Part shown: piece by piece, positions 23,512-36,859 of the stretch
Numbering within the stretch: the first letter of the stretch is position 1
Layout of the letters: the number at the start of each line of letters is the position of its first letter
Assembly: GCA_027943245.1 (NCBI GenBank)
Contig: JANDJZ010000005.1
Span: 124,001-188,000, forward strand
Source of the DNA: Acanthamoeba sp. SK_2022b
Taxonomy: Eukaryota > Discosea > Longamoebia > Acanthamoebidae
Direction: 5' to 3'
Length of the DNA stretch: 64,000 nt
Translations under genes and position numbers: made by a program
The notes under the pieces: model-generated
What the model was told of the DNA's origin: nothing
The model's input: only the letters and a program-made list of their open reading frames with translations
The model's database searches: none

Positions 23512-24533
23512 TTATGAGGATGTGTGCTTGATGCCGGCCGCCTGCATGTGGCTTTGTATCTCGGCCGCGCTCAGCCTCCGAGGGAAGACCGCAAAGTGCT
23601 GCAGCGGCGAACAGCAAGACGGCTTCGCGCCGCACTCGGTGTTCTCGCTGTTGTACTCGCCCGCCAGCAGGAACGGACCGCCGCAGTTGCCTTGGTGGGT
23701 GGATATTGGGGAAAGAGGGAGGGTGAGAATGGGAAAGGAAACTGTGTGCATGCATTGGCGCGCTTGAAGTGCGACGTAAATACCAGGCTGGATTTGGGCG
23801 AAGTGGGCAGAGCAATGCTCGACGCCATTGACGTAGGCGTAGAGCGTGCCGTCGTGAAGCACCCACGCGGTGTGCACCCACTGGCCCAACAGTGTGGCCA
23901 CTGGAACTCGCAACATTACCTTGGTGCCCCCCGGGTGTCGGTCAGCTCTCATACGTGGAGGTGATGGCAGTGGGATTTGACACCTTCTTGCGGCCAGTGT
24001 AGAAATGCCAGAAGAAGAGGTAGCCGTTCTCGTAGAGGCAGCCCTGCTCGCGGGCGTGGGTGCAGTAGAGCGTGTGGGGAGGAGCGGTGAGCTCTGTGGG
24101 CAGCTTGACCAGCAGCGTGAGCGAGATCGAACTCACCACCTCGCCCTTTTCCATCAGCGGGAATGCCATCTCGCGCAGGCTCTGCGGACACTCCACGTAC
24201 GTTTCCCCTGCGTCGTGCGTCCACATTCGGCAAGATTATTAGTCTGTGAAGTTAGAACCTGGCTGGGGCTGGTAACGATTGAACGTAAAGTGCTTGAGGA
24301 CGAGAGCACAAGCGGCATGATTTACCCGTGAAGGCAATGGCGTCGCCAGCGAGGCCGGGGTCCGAAGCAAGCTCACCCACTGCCTTGGCGTGGAGGGCGT
24401 AGCCCGAATGATCATGCACCCGCACCGCGCCTTGCTTTTCGTTGAGCTTGTAGTAGATGCACGGCAGCCCGAGCTTCACCACGCGCTCATACGTCGCGTC
24501 CCCACATTCGTGCTCCATCTTGGCTTTTCTCAT
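23512..24533 (-). CDS. LamG/ConA-like lectin-fold protein
   Basis: Exons read (minus) as about 24533-24332, 24216-23984, 23920-23776 and 23690-23512. The C-terminal half shows the classic jelly-roll pattern: GQWVHTAWVLHDGTLYAYVN, then a GIYV strand, an intron, GGPFLLAGEYNSENTE, and FAVFPRRLSAAEIQSHM, where the WxHxA...YxNG and LxxxEI elements are typical of laminin-G/pentraxin-type ConA-like domains. The N-terminal exon contains GAVRVHDHSGYALHAKAVG, which fits the first strand of the same fold. There is no signal peptide or TM segment, so a cytoplasmic protein is possible. Ligand unknown. Confidence 0.6.
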
Positions 24534-24759
24534 TATCCCTTTTTTCTTTATTTTCCTGCAATAAAAAAAAACTCCTTTGACCAAAAAGGACTCCTAACAC
24601 GTCTGCATTCCGCAGAATTTCTTATCGTGGCTGTTTTTGGTTTTTTTTGTTTTTTTCCCTTTGCTTTTTGCGATCTCATCTTTTGGTGGCCTCTCATCCC
24701 TGCCGTCGACGAAGCACTGGTTTGTTAATTAGTTGGGTGTTGATTTCAATCGAAACAAG
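24534..24759. promoter_or_regulatory. Divergent region upstream of SRP54
   Basis: About 225 bases between the lectin-fold gene and SRP54, holding a long T-rich tract (24640-24675) on the plus strand. No gene seen. Confidence 0.35.
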
Positions 24760-26964
<2,205 letters not shown>

Positions 26965-27015
26965 TCGGCACAAGGAGAAGGAGCGTGTGCGTCGGGGGGG
27001 GGCGGAGTATGTGTG

Positions 27016-27021
27016 AATAAA
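27016..27021 (+). terminator. Polyadenylation signal of SRP54
   Basis: AATAAA about 52 nt past the SRP54 stop codon and about 125 nt before the next start codon. Confidence 0.5.
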
Positions 27022-27144
27022 CCGCGGAGTCAACCAGCAAAGTACCCCATAGGGCAGTAACTCTCCTACCCCATTTCCCCGCTTATACGATTACCGAGCG
27101 CAACTGCTTGTTCTCTTCTCCGTCAGCCGAGAAAGAAGCAGAAC

Positions 27145-28001
27145 ATGAAGACGTCGGTCCTGGTGGTTGTGGTGTGCTTCTTGGCCCTGTTCTCCGTGGT
27201 AGCGCGTGGTGGGTCGTTCGCTCCGGAGGATGTCACCGCTGGCGGCGGCCTTCCCAACACTTGCGCCCATGTCCCCGCTGGCTATACCAACAATAACTGT
27301 TCTTGGTACCTACTTTCCCTCATTTTCGTATAACACGTACGTGCACGATAGATGTTTACGCTTTTTTCAAACCGCTGCAGGTACGACCAGAATAAGTGGT
27401 GGCTGCCGTCGGTCTACGAACAGAATGCCATGTGCGTTTGCTCGCAGACGACCAACTACAACAACGACACCCTGGAGTGCGTCCGCCGCTTTGTGCAGGT
27501 CTACACCGGTACGACACCACCGGCCACTGTCCTGTCGTCGGGCTGACACGGAACAACGTGCCGTGATCCCACACCAGACCAATACTTCCCTCCGGAGATG
27601 AGGCAGGTGATGGCCCAGAAGAAGGCCAACGACAACCTTATCCAGTATCAGTACTTCCTCCAGAAGTACTTCACACCGCTCATTTACAAGGGTGCGTCCT
27701 CCCACGTGGGATCCTTGCGTGAGGGCGGTGACCTCATGGCTCTGTTGTGATCGTGCTCCATAGTGCACGTTGATGCCTACAGCACGTGCTGCTGTCCCCA
27801 CGGCCCCGCTCCCTACCTGGTACGCGCTACTGATGACCTCGTTCTTTGTATTGCAATATCTTGTGGGCGTGCGACACCGGCCAGTCACTCACCGCCACCC
27901 AGGACTGGATCGGCGTCGTGCTCACCACGCTGCCTTGTTCGCTCGTCTGGGAGGGTGTCCTCATTGCCGGCTCTTGCCACGGCACACCTGGCCGGTGGTA
28001 G
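27145..28001 (+). CDS. Small secreted cysteine-rich protein
   Basis: Five exons: 27145-27305, 27381-27508, 27578-27691, 27774-27819, 27885-28001. Starts with a clear signal peptide (MKTSVLVVVVCFLALFSVVA). The mature part is Cys-rich: LPNTCAHVPAGYTNNNCSW, YDQNKWWLPSV, AMCVCSQTTNYNNDTLECV, then a Gln/Tyr-rich helix and YSTCCCPHGPAPYL. Last exon: LTATQDWIGVVLTTLPCSLV and a final Cys. N-glycosylation sequons are present (NCS, NDT). No family recognised. It lies immediately upstream of another secreted protein gene on the same strand. The last intron border (AG at 27883) keeps phase but uses a weak acceptor. Confidence 0.6.
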
Positions 28002-28331
28002 GCGTCTTTTGCTTCGCGTTCGGCCCACGAGAGTGTGACGGCCCGGGCGTACTCCTGGTGAAGGATGCCGACCCATTTCCTTCTTTATTTTTTCTGTGTG
28101 GAAGCCTCGCCTGCTTTCTCTTGTATTGCGGGCACACCAATCAGATAGCCACATACCACAACATTCCTCGGCTTATTAACCCAAAAAAAATTGCCATTTG
28201 TATTCCCAACGTGGTGAGTCTTTTATTGTTCTGCTAACCGTGGTACAGTTCCTTCGTTCTCATTTGCGTATCCAGGATTAAATCTCATTTTAGGCACGCA
28301 AACAGATCTGATTACGAGGCCCTTTGGAGAG

Positions 28332-31309
28332 ATGAAGTTCTTCGTCCTCGTGGTGCTTGCCCTGGTGGCAACATCGTGCCTTGCGATCAAGCCGCCCTCT
28401 AATGAATTCAGGAAGAAGCTGCAGGGCCCTCCCTCCGAATTCGCCCAGCACCGCATCCCCAAGCCCGAACTGGCCGCCCTCAACAGCGAGTCGTCGTGGC
28501 ACGAGCTGACCTTCTCCAAGGCCGACGATGGCACTTACGTCTGGAAGGGCGAGGTATTGCTCCATCAATAGCACAGCTTACCATCTTGATTGTTGATTTA
28601 CAGTACTTATTTATTTTGCTGTGTGACCCTGCTCTTGTGTTCTTGTTGCCGCGTAGATGGTGGTCGACAGCAAGGTAGAGCTGGACATCTCGGTGTTCTC
28701 GCCCTACGAGGACAAGATGGACGTCATCGTGCAGCCGCCCGACGAGCTTCCCCTCTCGCTCAACGTGGCCCTCGCCACCAGCGCCCTCTGGGCCGAGCGT
28801 GCCGCGGCCGGCATCGGCAGCGAATACGAGCTGCCCTTCACCAAGGCACGCTCTCCTCTCCTTCAGTCACCCTGCTCCCCCTTCCCATCACCGCAATATT
28901 CTTACAATGTCGCTTGCGTCGTTCGGTCGCGCGCAGACGAGCGGCCCGTTCGGCATCGACGGCGCCTCGTACCCCGTCACTACCTACTCCTTCAAGAACC
29001 CCACGATCGGTAACCATTTGGCGCCTCTCGTGGGGCGTTTTTAGTGGGAGAGACGCGCCGAGCTGACCCTCATTGTTATTGTGGCTTGTGTCCAGGCACC
29101 TGGACGGCGACCCTGATCATTAAGGGTGTGGCCGAGGTTCCTACGGACAAGCCCACGGCGGTGGTCATGATCACCAACAAGGCCAGCGTGAAGCTCTTCT
29201 CGCACCTCAACAAGTACGAGCTCGAGGTCGGCCAGGAGGTTGGTCTCGTCGCCAACATCCACAATGCGGAGGGCACCTTCTACCTCCAGGGCCGCCCTGG
29301 CGTCGTGCGCCTCGCTAGCGCCTCGACCGTCATGTCGGTCCGCCTGCCCGACGGCCGCACGGTACAAATGGCTCAAGAATTCTCTCTCTCTCTCTCTCTC
29401 TCGTACCAACACGTGGATCGCTGACGACTTCGTGTCTCCCATCAGATCGATGTGCCCATGCACGATGACGGCGTCCATGCCGACTTGGCTGCCGATGACG
29501 GTATCTACGGTGCCGTGATCGAGGCACTCGCCCCCGGTCAGTACATGGCCCAGAGCGTGTTCAAGGGTGTCACCGTTGACGGCGTCGCATTCGAGAGGAC
29601 CACCGAGCACTCGTTCCACGTAGTCAACCCCTATATCACCCTCACTGGTACCCCCTCCCTCAGCCCAAGCCTGGATGTGCGCTCGCTCACGCCCTGCCCG
29701 CAGGCCTGGCCGATGTCGAGTACAACGCAAAGGACAAGTTCTTCTACTTCCACATTGACGTCGACAGCTATGACGTTGTAAGTATTTGTTTAAAGCTTTT
29801 AGTTGTGCTCGTGGCCCGTGTGCTCATGCGTCAGCCCACAGGAAGACAGCACCACCAAGGCCTACGCCGAGGTGTGGGGCACGGACAGCACCGGCTACGA
29901 GTATGCGCCTGTCGCCTGGGTCCAGGCCATGGTGGACCCCTACAAGAACGCTGTCGGCGAGACCGTTGTCACCCTTCAGCTCCACGAGGACTGGGTCCAC
30001 AAGGTATATCTCTCCTCTCTAGGTATGGGCGCGGCCACAGTGCTGATACGACGCGGTTGGTGTTTTGTTGCGCGACAACGCAAGGCGGGAGTGACTGCGC
30101 CGTTCCAGCTGCGCAACGTGTGGCTCGAGGACAGGGACTGGAACGTGGTGCTCTCCGAGCGTCAGGCTATTTACGTCGACTCTTCGTCCATCAAGAGCTT
30201 CCAGGCCAATCCCCACAAGCGCAACAGTGTCGTCATTACCGAGGAAATGACCGTCGGTCCCCGCCCCGTGTCCATGCTGCGCAACCGCACCAGGGCTTCC
30301 GAGGTAACGGCCGTCCCAGCCGCGCTTTGTTCCCTGTACTGGTGTCAATGCGCGCAGCAAACTGACTGTGGTGGTGGTGTTGTGTGCTCGAACGCGCAGG
30401 CCGGCGGCAAGCTCATCCTGGTGCACGGCTACTGTGCCGGCCAGAACGAGTTCCCGCTGTCGGACTTCACCAACGCCGTCCAGTTCAAGGACTTCAATCA
30501 AGTGCGCTCCAACGACGCGTTCGCCCTCAAGATCCGCGAGTTTGGCAACCAGTTCGAGAGCTTTTCCATCGTACGACCGCCCACGCCATGACTGAACAAC
30601 ACCGCCCGCCCGTAGCAGTGGAGACCCATTCCACGTTGGCTTTTATACTCAAGCAACATTATGTTCTTGTTGTTACCAGGTGGCGCACTCGCAGGGCGGC
30701 CTTGCGGCGACTCACCTGCACTCCTACTACTGGTCCAACCTGGAATCGGCCTCGGGCGGCCGCCTCATCCAGTCCGTGGGCAGTCCCTACTACGGCTCTG
30801 GTCTCGCCGGCAACCTCGCTGCCATCGGTGCGTTTTCTCCCCGTGTGCGAACGCGCGCCCAGATTCTCGCACTGATCAACGCTGAGGACCTTGTGCAGGC
30901 GACATCTTTGGCGTTGGCTGTGGTAAGAACAATGATTTGACCTACGACGGTGCCAGCAAGTGGGCCAACGCTCTCCCCACCGGCATCACTAAGGACGTGT
31001 ACTATTACACCACCCAATACAAAGACGGTGCGTTCACCATGTTCCACGTGTGTCCTGCATTCTCAATGTTCGCCGATGGCTGACCTGTTCGATCCAACAG
31101 CTCTGTTTGGTGGCTACTGCGTGTTCGGCGCTTCGCTGGCGCTGTACTCGCCCAACGACGGCACCACGGAGGTCGTCAAGGCGAAGCTCGCTGGCGCCAA
31201 CTACGCCGGTCACAAGAGCGACTGGTGTCACACCACCGGCATGAACCATCCCAACCAGTGCACCGACCCCGCACGGAACAAGGAAATGAACGCCGCCGCC
31301 GCCCGCTAG
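28332..31309 (+). CDS. Conditioned-medium-factor-like secreted alpha/beta hydrolase
   Basis: Twelve exons: 28332-28553, 28657-28845, 28937-29009, 29096-29361, 29456-29647, 29704-29777, 29842-30003, 30085-30303, 30400-30570, 30680-30837, 30899-31027, 31101-31309. Signal peptide MKFFVLVVLALVATSCLA. The N-terminal two thirds are beta-rich domains (GTWTATLIIKG; MHDDGVHADLAADDGIYGA, a Ca-site-like strand). The C-terminal part is a lipase-like hydrolase: ILVHGYCAGQNEFP, then VAHSQGGLAATHLHSYYWS with a nucleophile Ser in AHSQGG, GGRLIQSVGSPYYGS and GHKSDWCHTTGM. These C-terminal strings are those of the family often annotated as conditioned medium factor, after the Dictyostelium density-sensing protein. 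Exon 2 ends with a GC donor (AAG|GCACGC). Role in density sensing here is inference. Confidence 0.8.
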
Positions 31310-31744
31310 TCCGGACCACGCGGAACAAGCAGGCCAGAGTGTAATCAACAGTTTTTTTGTGGTGTACTCACCAACAACGCGTACTTTTGCGATCACCTGT
31401 CCACCAGCCGGTCTCGCGCATCCCCACCTGGTTCGTGAAGCTCGTCCGCCAGGAGGTGCGTGTTGTTGGCGCCTTGGTGGCTTCAGCCAGGAGCACACCA
31501 CATTCGCGCAAAGCTGCGTAGTACCGGCCGTGAAATTGTCTTCCTCATCCGAGGAATACGCTCAGGGATCGTAGGGGCTCGGCAGCGACACCCACCGGGT
31601 GGCGGAACAGGCTCGCCGGACATGTCCAGCTGGAGGAGCGTCATGACCACAGCCAAGCTTCCCCGCCCGCACCGTTTTTCTGCCTATCTTTTGGTGGCGT
31701 GAATTCTGTGTTTTTTCTAGTGTGTCGACAGCGTACTCAAACCT

Positions 31745-31751
31745 TATAAAA
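31745..31751 (+). promoter_or_regulatory. TATA box of the uL4 gene
   Basis: TATAAAA lies about 27 nt upstream of a pure pyrimidine tract (31773-31799) that probably starts the transcript, and about 70 nt upstream of the ATG. Spacing fits a TATA-directed start site. Confidence 0.6.
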
Positions 31752-31817
31752 ACCGGGAGGCAAACAGCTCAGCCTTTTTCTTCTTTCCTCCCTTCCCTAT
31801 CCTCGTCGTCACAGAAA

Positions 31818-33137
31818 TGGTACCTCATCTCCACATCTTCAACTCGGGGGTTAATGGGTTTTGGCGCGTGATGAGGTTTGTAAATCTCCACATAATTCAA
31901 TGGCCTAATCTTGCTCTTGTCCCTCTTCTAGGCCTCCCGTCCCCTCGTCCAGGTTCACGGTGGTGAAGGCGCTGGCGCCACCGTGGTGCTCCCCGCGGTT
32001 TTCACCTCGCCCATCCGCCCCGACGTCGTCCAGGAGGTTCACTCGGCCATCGCCAAGAACCGCCGTCAGGCCTACGCCGTCTCGCGCCGCGCTGGCATGC
32101 AGTCGTCGGCCGAGTCGTGGGGTACTGGCCGCGCCGTGGCCCGTATTCCCCGCGTGCCCGGTGGTGGTACCCACCGCGCAGGCCAGGGTGCCTTCGGTAA
32201 CATGTGCCGCGGAGGTCGCATGTTTGCCCCCACCAAGACCTACAGGAGGTGGCACCGCAAGGTCAACGTCAACCAGAAGCGTTTCGCTCTCTGCTCGGCC
32301 CTCGCCGCTTCGGCTGTGCCCGCCCTCGTGATGGCTCGTGGTCACAAGATCAGCCAGATCCCCGAGGTGCCGCTCGTCGTCGCCACCGAGGCCGTCAAGG
32401 ACGTCACCAAGACCAAGCACGCCGTCGCCCTCCTCAAGAAGCTCAACGCCTACGAGGACGTCGAGAAGGTCAAGGACTCGCGCAAGATCCGTCGCGGTAA
32501 GGGTAAGATGAGGAACAGGCGCCGCGTCCAGAGGCGTGGTCCCCTCGTGATCTACGATCAGAAGTCGCCCCTCGTCTTCGCCTTCAGGAACATCCCCGGC
32601 GTTGAGCTCTGCAGCGTCGAGCGCATGAACCTCCTCCAGCTCGCCCCCGGTGGTCACCTCGGCCGCTTCGTCATCTGGACCAAGGATGCTTTCGAGAAGC
32701 TCGATGCCATCTATGGCACCTACACCAAGGCCTCGACTGAGAAGTCGCACTTCACCCTGCCCCGCCCCCTCATGACCAACGCCGACCTTACCCGCATCAT
32801 GACCTCCGACGAGGTCCAGAGCCACCTCCGCAAGGCCAACCGCAAGCCCACCCGCACCGTCCGCAAGAAGAACCCCTTGAAGAACCGCGGTGTGATGATC
32901 AAGCTCAACCCCTACGAGAAGACCCGCATCAGGAACCAGCTTCTCCAGGAGAAGGCCCGCGCCGAGAAGAAGGACGCCATCCTCGCCAAGAAGAGGGAGC
33001 ACTTCAAGAAGTCCAAGCAGATCAAGAAGCAGCGCGCTGAGTACTACAAGGCTCTCCTCCACAACCCCCGCGTCTACGAGGGCGTGCAGAAGGAGCAGAC
33101 CCAGGAGACCCCCGCCGAGGAGGCCGCCGACGAGTAA
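31818..33137 (+). CDS. RPL4: 60S ribosomal protein L4 (uL4)
   Basis: Structural protein of the large subunit, with a loop lining the exit tunnel. Two coding exons: the first contributes only the ATG (31818-31820) and the second (31932-33137) the rest, starting [20 protein letters not shown]. Family signatures: [40 protein letters not shown] and [15 protein letters not shown] (tunnel loop region), [20 protein letters not shown] and [12 protein letters not shown]. The tail is Lys-rich and acidic at the very end, as in other eukaryotes. Coding bias is strong, with C-ending codons throughout, as expected for a highly expressed gene. The 5' UTR is a C/T-only tract resembling a TOP element. Confidence 0.97.
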
Positions 33138-34078
33138 GCGCTACTCCGCACAACACAACTCTCCCCCGCAATAGTAACAGATAGACGAGGAGGAACGCGC
33201 CTGCTCGGTGTGTATTGAAGAGAGAGTGGTTTCCCAATACACTTGAAGCGTAACCCGTCTGCCTCGTCCGGCGTGCTATAAAAACATGGGAGGCGGAGGT
33301 GATCACCACGTCTACAAGGGCCGCGTTCCTTGCACGCACGTTGTTTGACCAGCGTCCGCTGCTTGGGCGCGTGTAGTCTTCCCTATAGCACGCTGGTGAA
33401 GGCCGAGCCTGCTGGGCGCCTCTCGCAGCCACCTGACTACTGTGCCCGGGCCCGTCTTGGCCGCTCTGCTCTTGTCAATGACTGCTGCTCCTGGTGCTCA
33501 CCAACCCCGCGCCTGGCCAGCGACACCTGCGTTCGTCTCTCTCGGCGTTGATCGCCTCGGCGCCGGCCAGAGTTCCAGGTTGCTAATCATCTTCTGTCCT
33601 CACACCACACGCTATTTCTACACTGTGCCAAGTGGCTCGAAGGCAAGCTACCCGACGCTCTTCCGCTTGGCCTTGGCCCTGTGTTCGTCACCGGACACCG
33701 CCTGGGTGGTTACCAATCCGCAGCGCGCTTCGTTTTTATCGCCCCTACCGTGGCCGTGATTGTGTGCGCAACGCCCGGGCCATCGAGCGCCAGCACCACG
33801 CGGCGGTTTTCCTGTCCGACCAGCACAGAACTCAATCTTCCGCACCTTGCGTTCCATCTCCATCTCATCATCTTCTTCTGGTTCCTTTGAACCGGGCGGG
33901 AACAGGCAAACGTTTGAATCGAATATAAATCCGTCTCCTCGGATAAACACTATTCCCATTCGATTGTTTGAGGTACGTCGCACAGGGATCCCCATCTTCT
34001 TCGTTTGCGGGCTTCTGTATTTCATCAATCGTTCCTTTTAACTTAATCTCTTTGGTGTTCTTGAATCACCGTAGCAAT
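33138..34078. other. Unresolved stretch between uL4 and the RasGEF, possible degenerate lipase-like gene
   Basis: About 940 bases with no gene I can assemble. A good TATAAAAA lies at 33277, followed by an ATG at 33285 whose frame closes after 20 codons. From about 33622 to 33750 one plus frame reads AKWLEGKLPDALPLGLG then VFVTGHRLGGYQSAARF, which resembles the nucleophile elbow of class 3 lipases (VTGHSLGG) but with Arg instead of the catalytic Ser. No other lipase strands could be joined. The last 150 bases are A/T-richer and probably hold the RasGEF promoter (ATATAAAT near 33923). Confidence 0.3.
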
Positions 34079-36479
34079 ATGGACAGGGCTGCACGCTTGC
34101 GCAAGAGGGGGTCCCTTCAGGCGAGGGATCGTCAGACCATCAGCAAGGCCACCGGAGAGCGCCTCTTCTCCGTACCCAACTTTCTCGAGCTTATACAGAC
34201 CAACAACTCCGCCGCCTGCAGTACGTGCTGCCCCTTTCGTTCTTCGTCTTTCGTCTCCCCCCCCTCTCTGGCCCACTTAAAAATTTGAACGTTGGCTCTT
34301 TGAACGTTGCTACGAAACAGTGGCCCCACCTTACCATTTTTATTTTACCCCCAGACAAGCGAGGTTCTGTAATCATCTATGGCAACCGTAACAACAAAAA
34401 GCTTATTCGGGCTGGTACGCCCCTCTAGTGCCTCTATGCGAGGCCTTAAAAAGAGAGAAAAGAGACAAAACATAAAGAGAGAAAGAGAATACTCAATTTT
34501 TGTATTTTTCCTCTTCACAGGCAACTTGGACGGGCTGGTGGAGCTGCTGACTGCGGACGAAGGGGACACACAACCGGCCTACGTGGAAACCTTCGTGGCC
34601 ACCCACTCCTACTTCGTGGACTCCCAGTCGCTCATGACCCGCCTCATGGAGCGCTTCTACGACAGCGAGGTAACGCGGGACCGCTCCAGCCCCCCTCACT
34701 CTCCTCTTTCTCCGCGCCTATCGCTCCCATCGGATGTGCCGGTCGTCCGATGGCTCACCTTGGCCTTGCAGGACGCGAGGGTGATCGACGTCTTCAAGAA
34801 ATGGATGACCTTCTACTTTGAAGACTTCACTGAGGAGAATGCTATCTTCTTCAACATGTTCCTGTCAGACCTCGGTACCCCACATCTCGCTCTTTCGCGC
34901 GCGTGCAAGCGCAGAGCCTCACCTTGCTGCCGGTTTGGGTTGTCCGCCTGCAGGCTCGAAGGGGTTCGAGGGCCACGCGGATGATCTGCGTGCCGTGTTC
35001 CGGACGCAGGGAGAGGCCTACAGAAAGCGGTTGGCGCAGGAGGAGGTCGATGCAGAGAAGGAGCGGGCGGCGTTGGCGGTCAGCGATGACATAGTCAATC
35101 GCCTGCCCGACTTGGACGACGATGACCATGAGCCCGCCGACATCGCCCGTCAGATGACCCTTATCGAAGAACGCGTACGTCATCACACCCGCGTCCCGTG
35201 GATTGACTGAACAGTGCCCCGAACGAACGGGAGAGAGAGAGAGAGAGAGCTTTACTCACTCGACCGTGACTCCCTTGTCGTTAATGGCTGCAGCTCTACA
35301 AGGAGATCTCGCTCAGAGAGTTCCTGCAGCTGGCGTGGAGCAAAAAGGACGGCAAGGAGAAGGGTACATACACGATCCACACTGATCACTGCCACGCGAG
35401 TCAAGGCGACGATGATTGGCTGACAACCCGTGCGCTTGTGCAAACACAATAGCGCGGAAGCTGACGCGATTAATCAACCGATTCAACGCGGTGAGCTTCT
35501 GGGCCGCGACGGCCATCCTCACCTGCGATCACTCCTCCAAGAAGCGCTCCAAGATGCTTTCGCTCTTCATTCAAGTGGCCGATGCCTGCCTCAACCTGGT
35601 ACGCATGTGTGCGCTCGTGGGCGTCGGTGTGCGGTCGCGTATGCGCTTGAGCTCACAGGCAATTGCCTCGTTGCGCGAACAGCAAAACTACCAATCGGCC
35701 ATGCAGCTCTACTCGACACTCAACCTCACGCCCATCGAAAGGCTGGAGAAGGAGTGGAACAGCCTTCCCAAGAAGGTCAGCCAGATGTACGAACGTCTCA
35801 AGGTAGGAACAATACTCCCCCACATGCGGCCTGGGGGAGGGGTGTCCCCGTATGCATCTCACCGTCGCTGATCGAATGGCAGGAATTCTTCGAGTCGGGT
35901 GGCAACTTCAAGCGGTACAGGGAGACGCTGGCCAAGGTGGAGGCGCCGGCCATCCCCGTGCTGTCATTTATCCTCTCAGACCTCACGATGATCGAGGAGA
36001 ACCACACGTCCATCAAGGTCAAGGTTAGTGAAGGCGGCGGCAGTGGGATTCAGGCTGGCGGCGGCAGCGGGATCAGCCAGGGAGGGGGCAGTGGCATTCA
36101 GGCCGGCGGCGGCAGTGGGATCAGCCAGGGCGGCGGCAGCGAGTCGGAGGGTGAGAAGAAGAACGAAGAGGAGGAGGAGAGCGAGCTGGTTCACTTCGAG
36201 AAGATGTCGATGATCTACAACACGCTGAGCCAGCTGAAGAAGTGTGGGCAGGTGGCGTACCCGCACGATGAGCACGGCAACGGTGACCCCAACGAGAACG
36301 GCGAGAAGCGGGAGCGGGACAAGAAGGCCAACAAGGCGTCTACGGCGAGGGAGGAGCTGGTGAAGATGCTCACCGATCTGCCGCGACTTAGTGAGAAGGA
36401 GCTCTACGACCTCAAGAACGACACCAAGAAGAAGGTCAAGGACCTCAAGAAGGCCCTCAAAGCCTCCAAAAAGAAGTGA
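34079..36479 (+). CDS. Ras guanine nucleotide exchange factor (RasGEFN-CDC25)
   Basis: Exons: 34079-34220, 34355-34414, 34521-34669, 34772-34874, 34954-35174, 35294-35373, 35453-35598, 35659-35802, 35883-36479. RasGEFN: LDGLVELLTADEGDTQPAYV then ETFVATHSYF and an alpha-helical end. CDC25 homology: DIARQMTLIEERLYKEISLR, EFLQLAW, LTRLINRFNAVSFWAATAIL, KRSKMLSLFIQVADACLNL, NYQSAMQLYSTLNLTPIERL, YERLKEFFESGGNFKRYRE, PAIPVLSFILSDLTMIEEN, HFEKMSMIYNTLSQLKKC. It catalyses GDP release from Ras-type GTPases. Just before the HFEK helix the domain is interrupted by a Gly/Ser repeat (36033-36143) and an acidic patch. The C-terminal 80 residues are highly charged (Lys/Glu). Confidence 0.88.
36033..36143 (+). 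repeat. 24-nt tandem repeat coding GGGSGIQA/GGGSGISQ
   Basis: Four full copies plus a partial fifth of a 24-nt unit encoding alternately GGGSGIQA and GGGSGISQ, inside the RasGEF catalytic region in a loop. The first codons are preceded by AAG|GTTAGT, a good 5' splice site, and copies end in CAG|G, a good 3' splice site, so part of the repeat can be read as an in-frame intron. Confidence 0.85.
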
Positions 36480-36859
36480 AGAAGACCCGAAACACAACAA
36501 GAACGAAAGCAAAGGCAGCAAGGCGTCGCGAGAACGGGGCCGAGCGAGGAGGACGCACGCGCGATGTCTCGATGACGACGGATGAAGAGGCGGCGGGTTT
36601 GATGCAGGAGAGAGTCAAGGATCGTTGATTGTGCACAACTTGGATGGTGTATGATATATGCATTGTGGTTCGATGGACATGTGAGCTGGGCACCGCCGTT
36701 CCTGCGTTGCGGGACTGCTCGTCTCTACCTCCGGAAACGCAGCGAAGGAGCCACCCGATTTCGGTTCCAAACTTTTTCAAGATAACCACTGTTATTTTTT
36801 TGGGAAGGCACTACAGGAAAGTCCAAACACAAACACAACGCCTGCGCACGAGAGGCCAC

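Noticed and set aside
31905..33062. 385-residue minus ORF
   Set aside because: Antisense of the uL4 exon, which is unmistakable.
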